A DNA stretch of 64,000 nucleotides from Polaribacter sp. SA4-10 (GCA_949519155.1 CATIQU010000023.1:36858-100857), one strand, 5' to 3'; positions 42,829-53,693 are shown, counted from the first letter of the stretch. Program-made: numbers and translations. Notes: generated from the sequence alone by a model not told the origin.

Positions 42829-44961
42829 TTAGTTTTTAACAACCTCGTTTTTAGACTTCATTTTTAATTCACTCAGCACATTTAATGCTTCTGCTACATA
42901 TAAATCTTTTGATAAATTTTTGTGCCAGTAAGCTCTTTTATCGTTTAGTGTACTGTCTTTTTTTAGTAAAGGAAGTTCATATTTTGGAGAGGTAAAGCTT
43001 AGTTTAGAATCAAACTTAAAGATCTCTTTAAAGCGTGCTACTTCCTTTTCTTTGACTTCGCTATCTTTTACGAAATGTTTGTAATTTAAAGAGTAGTTCG
43101 TATCCTCTTGGTTCTCTTTTAACCATTTTGCATATTCGTTAATCATTTGAAACCGCTCATTGTCAGCAATTCGCTCTTTACTATGGTATACCACATCTGC
43201 AAAGTTGTCATAAGAGTCAGTTGTTGTATATTTTGCTTGTGCTACTTTGTCCCAAACCAATGCACCGTCCATGTCGCGCTCTCCAAATTTCATATAGCTG
43301 AACCTACTTGGCATAGCAATGTCTGAATAAACACCTTCTATTTGAGTAGAGCCCCCATTAATTCTGTAAAATTTTTGAATTGTCATTTTAATAGCACCCA
43401 AGTCGGCTTCATAATTTGGATAAAAATTATTGATAGGAATGACACTTTGTACAGTTCCCTTTCCATAGGTTTGGTTGCCTCCAATAATAATGGCTCTTTT
43501 GTAATCTTGCATGGCAGCGGCAAAAATTTCTGATGCGGATGCAGAAAGCTCATTCACCAAGATAACTACAGCTCCTTCCCATTGTGTTTTTTTGTTGGTA
43601 TCACTTTTTACCATCGGTTTTTCACCTCTATATTTTACTTGTACCACTGGGCCTTCATCGATAAACAAACCGGAGATTTCAATGGCAGTTTTCAAAGATC
43701 CTCCTCCGTTATTTCTTAAATCAATTAACAAACCATCCACGCCTTCCTTTTTTAGTCGCTCAATTTCTTGCTCCATATCTTTGGCCGAATCTCTATAATT
43801 GGCATCATCAAAACTGATGTAAAACCTTGGTAAATCAATCAAGCCATATTTCTTTCCATTCTTTTCTACGATTGTTGACTTTACAAAGGTTTCTTCTAAT
43901 TCTACCACATCTCTAATAATAGAAATTATTTTTGTAGAACCATCCATTTTTTTCTTGACAGTCAATCGAACCTCAGTCCCTTTCTTTCCTTTGATAAATT
44001 TAATGGCGTCGTCCAAACGCATACCTACAATATCTAAAGGTTCTTCATCACCTTGTGCTACTTCTAAAATAGTATCTCCAGCTTCCAATCCTCCTTGTTT
44101 CCGTGCAGGGCCGCCAGAAACGAGTTCTGAAACTTCGGTATAAATTCCTTTTTTGAACAACCGTGCACCAATGCCTTCTAATTTTCCAGACATGTCTTGG
44201 TCAAAACGCTCTTTGATTCTTGGCGCCATGTAGGTGGTATGCGGGTCAAAAGCACCTACCACACTATTTAAAAAAGTAGAAAACCAATCTTCATGTTCCA
44301 ATTCTTCGATACGAAGGTATAAGTCGTTCATGGTTTTTAGCACCTCTGAACGTGCTTCAATTTCTAAAGTTGTAAAAGTTTTTGTTTTAAAAGTGGGGTC
44401 TTTTTTAAGTTTGTCTTTTTGTAAATCTTGTTGTTCTTGAATTCTACTTAACACGTTTAATTTCATTTGCTTGCGCCAGTAGTCAATCAATTCGTTATTA
44501 TTCATTGCAAACGGAATCATCTCGAAATCCATATTGATGGTTTCGTCTTTTTTATAATTGAAAGGTGCTTTTAAAAGCACCCCATAATACGATTTTGCAT
44601 TTTTCACTTTCTCTAAAAAACGATCATATACCAAGTTGTAAAAAGTAAGATCGTTGTCTTTTAGTTGATTGTCAATTTCATATTTGTACTGAGAGAATTC
44701 TTTTAAATCTTCTTGTGTGAAATAGCGTTTGCTAGGATCTAAGCCGTCTATAAACCCTTTGTAAACCATTTCAGAAAAATCATCATTCAAGTCCTTTTCA
44801 ACAAAATGTCCTCGGGTCAAAATATTTTTTAAAACATAGATTAGTACCTTATCTTTTTCAGGATCCGTCGTTTTTTTAGTTGCAGTTGCAAAAGCTGTAA
44901 AGCTATTCGCAAAAAGAAAAAGTATTAAAAGTGAAGTGTAAATCTTACGTCTTGTTGTCAT
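42829..44961 (-). CDS. prc: Carboxy-terminal processing peptidase Prc (Tsp)
   Basis: A 710-residue periplasmic S41 protease that trims or degrades proteins from their C-termini. It has a signal peptide (about residues 9-27), a PDZ domain (near 230-310), the S41 domain with the Ser in ELSASASEIFAA and the Lys in QTYGKGTVQ, and a C-terminal DUF3340 region. An in-frame extension upstream to 45147 would remove the signal peptide from the N-terminus, so ATG 44961 is the start. Confidence 0.93.
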   Translation of the reverse strand: MTTRRKIYTSLLILFLFANSFTAFATATKKTTDPEKDKVLIYVLKNILTRGHFVEKDLNDDFSEMVYKGFIDGLDPSKRYFTQEDLKEFSQYKYEIDNQLKDNDLTFYNLVYDRFLEKVKNAKSYYGVLLKAPFNYKKDETINMDFEMIPFAMNNNELIDYWRKQMKLNVLSRIQEQQDLQKDKLKKDPTFKTKTFTTLEIEARSEVLKTMNDLYLRIEELEHEDWFSTFLNSVVGAFDPHTTYMAPRIKERFDQDMSGKLEGIGARLFKKGIYTEVSELVSGGPARKQGGLEAGDTILEVAQGDEEPLDIVGMRLDDAIKFIKGKKGTEVRLTVKKKMDGSTKIISIIRDVVELEETFVKSTIVEKNGKKYGLIDLPRFYISFDDANYRDSAKDMEQEIERLKKEGVDGLLIDLRNNGGGSLKTAIEISGLFIDEGPVVQVKYRGEKPMVKSDTNKKTQWEGAVVILVNELSASASEIFAAAMQDYKRAIIIGGNQTYGKGTVQSVIPINNFYPNYEADLGAIKMTIQKFYRINGGSTQIEGVYSDIAMPSRFSYMKFGERDMDGALVWDKVAQAKYTTTDSYDNFADVVYHSKERIADNERFQMINEYAKWLKENQEDTNYSLNYKHFVKDSEVKEKEVARFKEIFKFDSKLSFTSPKYELPLLKKDSTLNDKRAYWHKNLSKDLYVAEALNVLSELKMKSKNEVVKN

Positions 44962-45095
44962 AAATCTGGGGGTCGTGTTATTTTTGTATTTTATTCTAAA
45001 TATAATCCTAAAATAATGATTCCTACTTGTTTTAGAATCATTAATAACAAATTTACGGATAAATAAATCCATAAATTCTTTATAAAATGTTAAAT

Positions 45096-45125
45096 TGGTA
45101 TTCACTTTTTTTGAATTACATTTGT
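45096..45125 (+). promoter_or_regulatory. Promoter for surE-lpxB
   Basis: TTG at 45096-45098, a 19-base spacer and TACATTTG at 45118-45125, 16 bases before the surE start codon. Confidence 0.7.
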
Positions 45126-45141
45126 TATATAAATCAGAATT

Positions 45142-45912
45142 ATGCAAAAAAAGCCTTTAATTTTAATTACAAATGATGATGGAATTACCGCGCCAGGAAT
45201 CCGTGCTTTAATTAAAATCATGAATAAAATTGGAGACGTCGTTGTAGTAGCACCAGACAGTCCGCAAAGTGGAATGGGGCATGCAATTACCATAGACAAT
45301 GTATTGCATTGCAATCCGATTACGATTGATGACGGACCTCAATTAGAGTATACTTGTTCTGGGACACCGGCTGATTGTGTTAAAATGGCAGTAAGTGAAA
45401 TTTTAAATAGAAAACCAGATTTATGTGTTTCCGGAATCAACCACGGTTCAAATTCATCCATCAATGTCATTTACTCCGGAACTATGAGTGCTGCTGTAGA
45501 AGCGGGTATTGAAGGAATTCCTGCTATTGGTTTTTCATTGTTAGATTTTAAATGGCATGCAGATTTTCAGTCTTCAGAGAAATTTGTAACAAAAATTACA
45601 GAGAATGCTCTGTTGAATGGAATTCCAGAAGGAATTGTATTGAATGTTAACATTCCAAATTTAAAAGAAGATGCTATTAAAGGCATTAAAATTTGTAGAC
45701 AAGCAAATGGATATTGGAAAGAAAATTTTGACAAACGAAAAAGTCCATTTGGAAAAGAATATTATTGGCTTTCAGGCGAGTTTATCAATAAAGACAAAGG
45801 ACAAGACACCGATGTTTACGCATTAGAAAACGGGTATATTTCTGTAGTTCCAGTCCAGTTTGACCTTACCGCACATCATATGATCCAAAAACTAAATGAA
45901 TGGGAACTATAA
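45142..45912 (+). CDS. surE: 5'/3'-nucleotidase SurE
   Basis: A metal-dependent nucleotide phosphatase linked to stationary-phase survival. The 256-residue protein has the signature TNDDGITAPGI (near residues 8-18), SGTPADCVK (near 73-81) and SGINHGSNSS (near 97-106), which carry the metal and substrate ligands. It overlaps the next small gene by 13 bases, forming an operon with lpxB. Confidence 0.95.
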   Translation: MQKKPLILITNDDGITAPGIRALIKIMNKIGDVVVVAPDSPQSGMGHAITIDNVLHCNPITIDDGPQLEYTCSGTPADCVKMAVSEILNRKPDLCVSGINHGSNSSINVIYSGTMSAAVEAGIEGIPAIGFSLLDFKWHADFQSSEKFVTKITENALLNGIPEGIVLNVNIPNLKEDAIKGIKICRQANGYWKENFDKRKSPFGKEYYWLSGEFINKDKGQDTDVYALENGYISVVPVQFDLTAHHMIQKLNEWEL

Positions 45913-46187
45913 AAAAAGACATTTTAATTGGCGTATTAGTTGCGTTATTTGCCACATTTGGAGGTATCTATCTATATTTAGAGTATTTTTCTCGATATGA
46001 ATTTAATGAAACACTCCAGTTAATTAAAAAAGGGAATTTGTTTGGTAAAGTATTGTCTTTAGCTGCAGTGTCAAATCTTTTTGTTTTTTTTGTTTTTATT
46101 AAAAAGAATCAAGACAACAGGGCAAAAGGCGTTTTATTGGCAACTATTTTAATCGCTTTGACTACATTGGTGCTTAAAATTATTTAA
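45900..46187 (+). CDS. Hypothetical three-helix membrane protein between surE and lpxB
   Basis: A 95-residue protein with three hydrophobic segments (about residues 8-28, 50-68 and 75-93). It overlaps surE by 13 bases and abuts lpxB, where the next start codon follows its stop directly. It probably has a membrane function linked to the envelope genes around it. I do not recognise the family. Confidence 0.72.
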   Translation: MGTIKKDILIGVLVALFATFGGIYLYLEYFSRYEFNETLQLIKKGNLFGKVLSLAAVSNLFVFFVFIKKNQDNRAKGVLLATILIALTTLVLKII

Positions 46188-47315
46188 ATGAAATATTATA
46201 TTATAGCAGGGGAAGCTTCAGGAGATTTGCATGGTGCCAATTTGATGAAACAACTTTATAAAGAAGACCCAAAAGCTGAAATCCGTTTTTGGGGTGGAGA
46301 TCTCATGGAGGCAGTTGGAGGGACTTTAGTCACCCATTTCAAAGAACGTGCTTTTATGGGATTCATTGAAGTTATAATGAACCTCACCAAAGTACTTGGA
46401 TTTATAAAATTCTGTAAAAAAGACATTGCTCAATTTCATCCAGATACCTTAATTTTTATTGATAATTCCGGCTTTAACTTGCGTGTTGCCAATTGGGCGA
46501 AAGCGCAAAATTTTAGAACAAATTACTATATTTCTCCACAAGTTTGGGCAAGTAGAGCAGGCAGGGTAAAAGACATTAAACGCGATGTAGACAAACTCTT
46601 TGTAATTCTTCCTTTTGAAAAAGAATTTTATAAAAAATACGACTATCCTGTCGAATTTGTTGGGCATCCATTGATTGATGCAATCGCTGATAGGACGCAA
46701 GTTGATGAAGTTGATTTTAGAAAAACACACGGTTTAAGTAACAAGCCAATTATTGCATTATTACCAGGGAGTAGAAAACAAGAAATCACAAAAATGCTTT
46801 CTGTGATGCTTTCTTTGAGAGACGATTTCAATGCGTATGAATTTGTAATCGCAGGTGCGCCAAGTCAGAACTTTGATTTTTACAAGCAAATTATAGGAAA
46901 TCAGAATGTAGGCTTTGTCAATAATAAAACATACGATTTGTTAAGTGTTTCCTATGTAGCTCTAGTTGGCTCTGGTACAGCTACTTTAGAAACGGCTTTA
47001 TTTAAAGTGCCACAAGTTGTTTGTTATAAAGGAAGTGCTATTTCATATCAAATTGCAAAAAGAATCATTACCCTAAAATTTATTTCTTTGGTTAATTTAA
47101 TCATGGACAAGGAAGTCGTTAAGGAGTTAATTCAAAATGATTTTACAAAAAAGAAGTTAAAAGCAGCATGTATCAGAATTTTAGACCCAATTTATAGAGA
47201 AAAATTATTTATTGCGTATTTTGAATTAGAAAAAATCTTAGGAGGTGTCGGTGCTTCTTCAAAAGTAGCTAAAAAAATTGTTGCAGATTTAAAAGTAATA
47301 TCAAGTAGGGATTAA
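46188..47315 (+). CDS. lpxB: Lipid-A-disaccharide synthase
   Basis: Joins UDP-2,3-diacylglucosamine and lipid X to make the lipid A disaccharide, at the inner face of the membrane. The 375-residue length matches GT19 enzymes. GEASGDLHGANLM (residues 7-19), GFIEVIMNL, PQVWASRAGRVKDI and LPGSRKQEI are conserved. Its presence confirms a Gram-negative envelope. It ends the surE operon. Confidence 0.95.
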   Translation: MKYYIIAGEASGDLHGANLMKQLYKEDPKAEIRFWGGDLMEAVGGTLVTHFKERAFMGFIEVIMNLTKVLGFIKFCKKDIAQFHPDTLIFIDNSGFNLRVANWAKAQNFRTNYYISPQVWASRAGRVKDIKRDVDKLFVILPFEKEFYKKYDYPVEFVGHPLIDAIADRTQVDEVDFRKTHGLSNKPIIALLPGSRKQEITKMLSVMLSLRDDFNAYEFVIAGAPSQNFDFYKQIIGNQNVGFVNNKTYDLLSVSYVALVGSGTATLETALFKVPQVVCYKGSAISYQIAKRIITLKFISLVNLIMDKEVVKELIQNDFTKKKLKAACIRILDPIYREKLFIAYFELEKILGGVGASSKVAKKIVADLKVISSRD

Positions 47316-47369
47316 ACGCTAAAAATATCTTGATACTAATTCGTAAATTTTTACTAGCTTTATCCTGCT

Positions 47370-49385
47370 ATGAAAAAGTTACTTCGCTATTTACCCTTCT
47401 ATTTTACCGTATGCCTTATTTTAGGCATTTGTCTTCAATATTATTTAAAGATATGGAAGATTGACAGCATAAACCTAATATGTATATTTCTTCTATTGTT
47501 AGGGTTTCTTTTTGCTTTTAGAAATAAAATCATCCATACCGTAAACACTGTCTTTCTTTTTGTTTTTTTAGGAATTTGCACCGTGTATTTTACGAATGAT
47601 AAGAATTATGAAGCGTATTACCAGCATAAAATCACAAATAATTCGAGCGCCGTTTTAACGATTTCTAAAGTATTAAAGGAAAGTGTTTATTCCTATAAAT
47701 ATGTCGCTCAAGTTTCTCAAGTTGATGGTGTTTTTTCGCGTGGAAACGTATTGCTTAGTTTAGAGAAGGACAGCCTAAAAAGACGTTTACTGTTGATGAC
47801 TCCATTTTGTTATCTGCAGATTTCAAGTCCCTTAAACCCTCTTTAAACCCACATCAATTCAATTACAAACAGTATTTAGCAAGGCAGGGTATTCATCAAC
47901 AAGTATTTCTTAAAAAAGGCAACTATAAATTTCTTGGAAAAGGACGTTTCTCTTTGCGAGGACTTTCTGCAATAATTCGTTCTAAAATTAATGTAGCACT
48001 CCAAAAACACCCGTTTAGTAAAAATACCTTAGGGGTTATGAACGCGCTCTTGCTTGGGCAAAGACACGACATTTCAAACGAGTTACGAAATGATTATGTA
48101 AATGCGGGTGCCATTCATATTTTAGCCGTCTCGGGATTGCATGTGGGAATTCTTTTACTACTCCTTAACTTTCTATTAAAACCAATAGAAAGGATTCAAC
48201 ATGGTCAGTTGATCAAAATGATCTTAGTGGTTGGGTTGCTTTGGTTTTTCGCACTCCTTGCAGGTGGTTCGGCCTCTGTAGTTAGAGCCGTCACCATGTT
48301 TAGTTTTGTGGCAGTTGGTCTTTCGTTTAAGAGACGTAAAACAATTACCTTTTCATTGATTTCTTCTGCATTTTTGCTACTTCTTGTCAAACCAATGTTT
48401 TTGTTTGATGTTGGCTTTCAGTTAAGCTATTTGGCAGTTTTTGGAATTGTTTGGGTGCAACCCAAATTAGCAAATCTATTTAAATTTAAGTATTGGTTTT
48501 TCCGGAAAATATGGAGTTTATGTTCCGTTTCCGTTGCTGCACAAATGGGGGTTTTTCCCTTGAGTTTATATTATTTTCATCAATTTCCAGGATTGTTTTT
48601 CTTGTCAAATATATTAATCATTCCTTTTTTAGGGGCTATTTTAATGGGTGGAATTTTCGTTATTATACTTTCACTTTCAAATATGTTACCCAATTATATA
48701 GCTGTTTTTTATAACGGAATTATTGAAGTTTTAAATACATTAATTCATTGGATTTCTTCCAAAGAAGCTTTTTTATTTCAAGGAATTTCAATGTCTTTTT
48801 TAGGAATGCTTGCCAGTTACCTTTTTATGATTGCATTGTTTCAGGTTTGCGTAAAATTCAATGCAAAAAACATACGTTATTTTTTATTTTCTTTACTTCT
48901 TTTACAGGGAATTTTATTGTTTGAGTAAATAAAATTCGTCAGTAAAAATAAATTTATCATTTTTCATGTACCAAGAAAAAGTATTTATGGAGTACGGAAA
49001 GGTAAAGGGCTTTTTTTAAAAACAAATCAAGATATAAAATCATGGCAAGAAATAACTCAAATAGAAAATTACAGCGTAGGAGAGCAGCTTGATTTTGTAG
49101 AGCAGCAACCTGCAACAAATTATTTTAAAATTGGGAATCAAGATTTTTTAATAGTGGATTCACTTGGAGTTTACCAAGTAAAAGGATTGAAAAACCCGAT
49201 AGTGATACTGCAAAATTCGCCAAAAATAAATATAGCACGATTGATTAAATTCCTATCACCAAAACAACTAATTGCCGATGGAAGCTCGTATACTTCCTTT
49301 GTTAGAAAATGGGAAACAGTCTGTGTTAAAAGGAAAGTCCCTTTTTTATTTTACGGGAGATAAGGGAGCGTATATTTTAAAATAG
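47370..49385 (+). pseudogene. comEC: Broken ComEC/Rec2 competence channel gene
   Basis: The DNA uptake channel of natural transformation, present here in three pieces. Residues 1-136 (from 47370) are in one frame with the DUF4131-like N-terminus. An A5 run at 47777-47781 needs one more A to enter the frame of the large fragment, which carries the ComEC core (AIHILAVSGLHVGIL, GGSASVVRAVTMF). That frame meets TAA at 48926-48928, after which it continues as the C-terminal domain (IIFHVPRKSIYGV). At 49342-49347 a T6 run has one T too many; in the other frame the end reads FTGDKGAYILK before TAG 49385. Two homopolymer shifts and a nonsense codon mean the gene is dead, barring three errors. Confidence 0.9.
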
Positions 49386-49397
49386 CAAACAGTCTGT

Positions 49398-49952
49398 TTA
49401 TTCAATAAATTCGTACACAAAGGAATTACTGTATTTTGTGAAATCTTCCTTGCTATTAATTTTTTTATATTCATCTCCTTTAAAAAGTTTTAAATACACT
49501 TCTAATTGCCTTGGTGTTTGATAGCCTTTTATAGGAGCGACCAAATCTGCATTTTCATTTAAAAAAACAATTGTTGGAAACGCTCTAACGCCAAGTACTT
49601 TTGCCAATTGGTGTGCCGAATTTCTTCTTTTTGCCTTTTTAGGATTGTAATTTGGGTTTTCATAAAGCTTGCCCTTAAAGGTTAAAACCTCATTTCCTTC
49701 TGCATTAAACTTTACGGCATAGTAATGTGCATTGATATATTTGGCAACACTGTTGTTTCCAAAAGTGTTTTTGTCCAACATTTTACAAGGACCACACCAA
49801 ACAGTATACATGTCTATTAAAATTTTTTTAGGCGTCTTTTTTTGAAGTTCGACTGCCTTTTCTAAAGAAATCCAATTGATTTTTTCTTGCGCTTTTAATG
49901 TAAGCGTTGTGAGTGTTGCAATTGCAAAAATAAAAAATATTTTTTTCGTCAT
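49398..49952 (-). CDS. Periplasmic thioredoxin-like protein
   Basis: A 184-residue protein with a signal peptide (about residues 1-21) and a thioredoxin domain. The redox-active motif is WCGPCKML, with the two Cys of CGPC near residues 52-55. cis-Pro is seen in VRAFPTIVFLNE. It probably reduces or oxidises disulfides outside the cytoplasm. It is alone between the comEC remnant and the POT transporter gene. Confidence 0.88.
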   Translation of the reverse strand: MTKKIFFIFAIATLTTLTLKAQEKINWISLEKAVELQKKTPKKILIDMYTVWCGPCKMLDKNTFGNNSVAKYINAHYYAVKFNAEGNEVLTFKGKLYENPNYNPKKAKRRNSAHQLAKVLGVRAFPTIVFLNENADLVAPIKGYQTPRQLEVYLKLFKGDEYKKINSKEDFTKYSNSFVYEFIE

Positions 49953-49986
49953 AAGTATCGTATCGTGAAAAGTACTTCAAAGGTAT

Positions 49987-50024
49987 AAAAAAAAAGAAGA
50001 GCGTTGAAAAAGGAATGCTCTTCT
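49987..50024 (-). terminator. Terminator after the POT transporter
   Basis: An 8-bp stem (AGAAGAGC at 49995-50002 and GCTCTTCT at 50017-50024) followed on the minus strand by a run of at least nine T. It ends the minus-strand peptidase-transporter operon 43 bases past the transporter stop codon. Confidence 0.82.
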
Positions 50025-50066
50025 GGTATTGTGTATTGTTGAGGTGTCTGCTATTCGTCTTAAACT

Positions 50067-51470
50067 TTATGCTTCTTTAGCACTAAAGTCAATCTCATTA
50101 TCTTCAGCTCCATGTGTTAATCTTTTTAAAGGCTTTAAAATTGCAATTATTAGAAAACCAAAAATGGTGCATGTAACTGCAATTCCTGTAAATACTTCAA
50201 AATCCCCTGCATTTTCAGACAATCCACCAACCAATCCGGCTACTTTATTTCCAAGTCCCGTTGCAGCAAAATAAGCACCCATCATAAACGACGCATATTT
50301 AACTGGTGCTAATTTTGTGATAAAAGATAACGCTACTGGCGAAGCACATAATTCTCCTATTGTATGAAAAAGGTAAGCTAAAATCAACCAAATCATGGCA
50401 GATTTCTCAGCAACCTCACTACCATTCATAAGTACTTCAGATGCCGCTTTACTCATAAAGAAAAACCCAAAAGCCATGATAATTACTCCAATTGCCATCT
50501 TAAATAAAGAAGAAGATTCTTTTCCTTTATTTTTCCATTTGTGCCAAAAACTACCGACTGCAGTTCCCAATACAATAATGAAAAAAGCATTCACTGATTG
50601 AAAAACAGCTGCGGGAATTTCATTTCCAATAAAAGGAATCGAAAAAGATAAAATCCTATTAGTTTTTTGTTCCGTATATAAGCTCATTAACCCACCAGCT
50701 TGCTCAAAAGCTCCCCAGAAAACGATAATAATTAGAAATGATAAAAACATGACTAACATTCTGTCTTTTTCAACTTTATTTAAAGGTTTCTTTAATAACT
50801 CCTTATTTGGTGAATCTGCATTTCCTATAAAATCACCAACAGATCCTAAAAATTTTAAACCATACATGTATACAATTTGCCCAATAGCCATTCCAATTCC
50901 GGCCAAACCAAATCCATAATGCCATCCATATTCAGCTGCAACAGCACCTACAATAAGTGCACCTAAAAAAGCACCTAAATTAATTCCAATATAAAAAACA
51001 TAAAAACCTTTGTCTCTTCTGTCATCTCCTTTTTGATATAAACCTCCAACCATTGTTGAAATGTTTGGTTTTAAGAAACCAACACCGGTTACAATGAAAA
51101 GAAGTCCCGTAAAAAAGGCCCATTGTGCATCTACAGCTAAAATACTGTGTCCAATACAGAGTAAAACTCCGCCCAACATCACTGCCTTTTTTTGACCGAT
51201 AAATTTATCGGCAATCCAGCCTCCTGGAATTGATGTTAAATAAACAAACATGGTGTAAGTTCCGTAAAAAGAAAGTGTTTCTCCATTTGTCCAGCCAAAA
51301 CCAGATTGAGGGTCTCCCAATATAATTGGAGCGGCAAGGTATAGTGTTAAAATTGCACGCATTCCATAATAGGAAAAACGCTCCCACATTTCAACAAAAA
51401 ATAATACATATAGTCCAACGGGATGTCCAAATAATTCTTTTTGATGTGGTAATTTTGCGGTATTGTTCAT
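50067..51470 (-). CDS. Peptide MFS transporter (POT/PTR family)
   Basis: A 467-residue proton-coupled di- and tripeptide importer with about 14 helices. The POT signature is clear: VEMWERFSYYGMRAIL (near residues 27-42, with the ExxER-like proton site) and FYVFYIGINLGAFLG. It follows the dipeptidyl peptidase gene by three bases, so extracellular or periplasmic peptide cleavage and uptake are co-expressed. Confidence 0.94.
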   Translation of the reverse strand: MNNTAKLPHQKELFGHPVGLYVLFFVEMWERFSYYGMRAILTLYLAAPIILGDPQSGFGWTNGETLSFYGTYTMFVYLTSIPGGWIADKFIGQKKAVMLGGVLLCIGHSILAVDAQWAFFTGLLFIVTGVGFLKPNISTMVGGLYQKGDDRRDKGFYVFYIGINLGAFLGALIVGAVAAEYGWHYGFGLAGIGMAIGQIVYMYGLKFLGSVGDFIGNADSPNKELLKKPLNKVEKDRMLVMFLSFLIIIVFWGAFEQAGGLMSLYTEQKTNRILSFSIPFIGNEIPAAVFQSVNAFFIIVLGTAVGSFWHKWKNKGKESSSLFKMAIGVIIMAFGFFFMSKAASEVLMNGSEVAEKSAMIWLILAYLFHTIGELCASPVALSFITKLAPVKYASFMMGAYFAATGLGNKVAGLVGGLSENAGDFEVFTGIAVTCTIFGFLIIAILKPLKRLTHGAEDNEIDFSAKEA

Positions 51471-51473
51471 GTT

Positions 51474-53693
51474 TTATCCTTTTATTTTAGTTGATTTCTC
51501 TGATTTATTAATTAAATGCGTTTCTACAAAATTTGTCATTTTGGTGTACAAATTAAGACGCATGTTTTTTCCTTTGTAAATTCCGTGTGTTCGGTCTGGG
51601 ACAATAAACATATCAAACTGTTTGTTGGCTTCGATTAACGAATTGATCATTCGGTAACTGTTTTGAACGTGTACATTGTCATCACCAGTACCATGGACCA
51701 ATAGGTAATTTCCTTTTAATTTGTCTGCATAATTTACAGGTGAATTGTCATCATACCCTCCAGGGTTTTCTTGCGGAGTTCTTAAAAAACGTTCTGTATA
51801 AACGGTATCGTAAAAACGCCAAGAAGTTACAGGAGCAACCGCAATTGCAGTAGTAAAGATATCACTTCCTTTTAACAATGAATTGGTGCTCATATGCCCA
51901 CCAAAAGACCAGCCCCAAATACCAATATTAGCAGCATCTATATAAGAGCGCTCTGCTATTTTTTTTGCTGCGGCAATTTGATCTTCGGTTTCATATTTTA
52001 CCAAATTTAGGTAAGTAGATTTTTTAAATTCACTCCCTTTAAAGCCCGTTCCACGTCCATCTACACAAACCACGATCATTCCTTTTTGGGCCAACATATT
52101 GTGCCAGTAATCATTGCTGCCATTCCAGCGATTGGCAACTTGTTGAGAACCTGGACCCGAATATTGAAACATAAATAATGGGTATTTTTTATTTTCATCA
52201 AAATCTGCGGGTTTTATCATCCACATATTCAGCTCATTGCCATTAATTTCAATGGTCGAAAATTCTTTCGGACTCATTTTGTATTCAGACAACTCTTCTT
52301 TCAATTCGATATTGTCTTTAATCACTTTGAGCATTTCGCCCTCTGCACTGTACAATGAATAAATAGGAGGAATTTCAGCAGAAGAATAGGTGTTGATGAA
52401 GTAGTTTAAATTTGTGCTAAACGAGGCGGTATTTGTTCCTTCCTTATTACTAAGTAATTTTTTATTGTTTCCATCTAAGTCAATAGAATAAACGCCTCTG
52501 TTGGTAGAACCATTTTCGACAGATTGATAATAAATTGTTTTTTTGTCTTTATTGAAGCCATAATACTTGGTCACTTCCCAATTTCCTGAAGTGATTTGAT
52601 TGATCCGTTTTCCAGAGAAATCATAATGATAAATATGATTGAATCCATCCTCTTCACTCGTCCAAATAAAGCTATTGTCATTTAAAAAAGTAAGATTGTC
52701 TGTAATGTCTATGTAGGCTTTATCCGTTTCATTGAGCAACAGTGTAGCGCTAGCTTCAAGAGCATCTACTTTGTGCAGCTTTAAGTTGTTTTGATGACGG
52801 TTTAAGGTAGTTGTTACCAATATGTTTGCGTCATTAGACCATTTAATTCTTGGAATGTATTCATAAGCACCCAATGCAATTTGTCGTGTTTCTCTTGAAG
52901 AAACCCCATATAGGTGTAAGGTAACAACCGCATTTTTTTCTCCCGCTTTAGGGTATTTAAAAACTTGCTGATCTGGATAGTTTTGATTTCCAACCATGTC
53001 CATAGAAAAAGTAGGAACTTGACTTTCATTAAAACGTAAGAAAGCAATATTTTTACTATCATTACTCCACTCAAAAGCTCTTACAAAACCAAATTCTTCT
53101 TCGTAAACCCAATCTGTGATTCCGTTAATTATCTGATTCTTTTTACCATCTTTTGTGATTTGTGTGACCTTATTTGTAAGAAGATTTTTAATAAATATAT
53201 TGTTGTCTTTCGCATAGGCTACTTTTTTATTGTCTGGAGAAAAAATAGGTTCTTGGATGTTTTCACCAATTTGACTTACTTTTTTAGAAGTAATATCATA
53301 GGCATAAAAAGTTCCTTTAAAAGAACGTCTGTAAATCTTTTTAAAATTGGCACCTAAAATTAATTTCGTTTCATTATTGTTGAAACTATACGAAGAAAAT
53401 CCAGCCAATCCGACTATCATATTACTATTCACGAGTGTTTTAACCTTCTCTAAAGTTTTGTAGCTATAAATATCTATGGTGGTTGCACTGTTTTTCCTAT
53501 CGAAATTTAACAACGAATAAAAATCCCCGTTCATCGAGTTTAAAGCATTCATTCTCTGAGTAGAAAAAGTGCCGTCCCAAATATTTTCTAGGGTAATGTT
53601 TTTAGAGCTTGTGGTAAAGCTTGTTTTTTGTGAATTAATTTTTGGACATCCAAATGAAAAAAGGACGACAAACAAAAAGAGTAAATTTCTCAT
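51474..53693 (-). CDS. S9 family dipeptidyl peptidase IV-like enzyme
   Basis: A 739-residue serine peptidase with an N-terminal signal peptide (about residues 1-20). The propeller domain is followed by the hydrolase domain with Ser in WGWSFGGHMS, Asp in GTGDDNVH and His in DRTHGIYKG. It is the second DPP IV in this window and is about 25% identical by eye to the first in the propeller region only loosely, so it is not a recent duplicate. It is co-transcribed with the peptide transporter. Confidence 0.92.
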   Translation of the reverse strand: MRNLLFLFVVLFSFGCPKINSQKTSFTTSSKNITLENIWDGTFSTQRMNALNSMNGDFYSLLNFDRKNSATTIDIYSYKTLEKVKTLVNSNMIVGLAGFSSYSFNNNETKLILGANFKKIYRRSFKGTFYAYDITSKKVSQIGENIQEPIFSPDNKKVAYAKDNNIFIKNLLTNKVTQITKDGKKNQIINGITDWVYEEEFGFVRAFEWSNDSKNIAFLRFNESQVPTFSMDMVGNQNYPDQQVFKYPKAGEKNAVVTLHLYGVSSRETRQIALGAYEYIPRIKWSNDANILVTTTLNRHQNNLKLHKVDALEASATLLLNETDKAYIDITDNLTFLNDNSFIWTSEEDGFNHIYHYDFSGKRINQITSGNWEVTKYYGFNKDKKTIYYQSVENGSTNRGVYSIDLDGNNKKLLSNKEGTNTASFSTNLNYFINTYSSAEIPPIYSLYSAEGEMLKVIKDNIELKEELSEYKMSPKEFSTIEINGNELNMWMIKPADFDENKKYPLFMFQYSGPGSQQVANRWNGSNDYWHNMLAQKGMIVVCVDGRGTGFKGSEFKKSTYLNLVKYETEDQIAAAKKIAERSYIDAANIGIWGWSFGGHMSTNSLLKGSDIFTTAIAVAPVTSWRFYDTVYTERFLRTPQENPGGYDDNSPVNYADKLKGNYLLVHGTGDDNVHVQNSYRMINSLIEANKQFDMFIVPDRTHGIYKGKNMRLNLYTKMTNFVETHLINKSEKSTKIKG

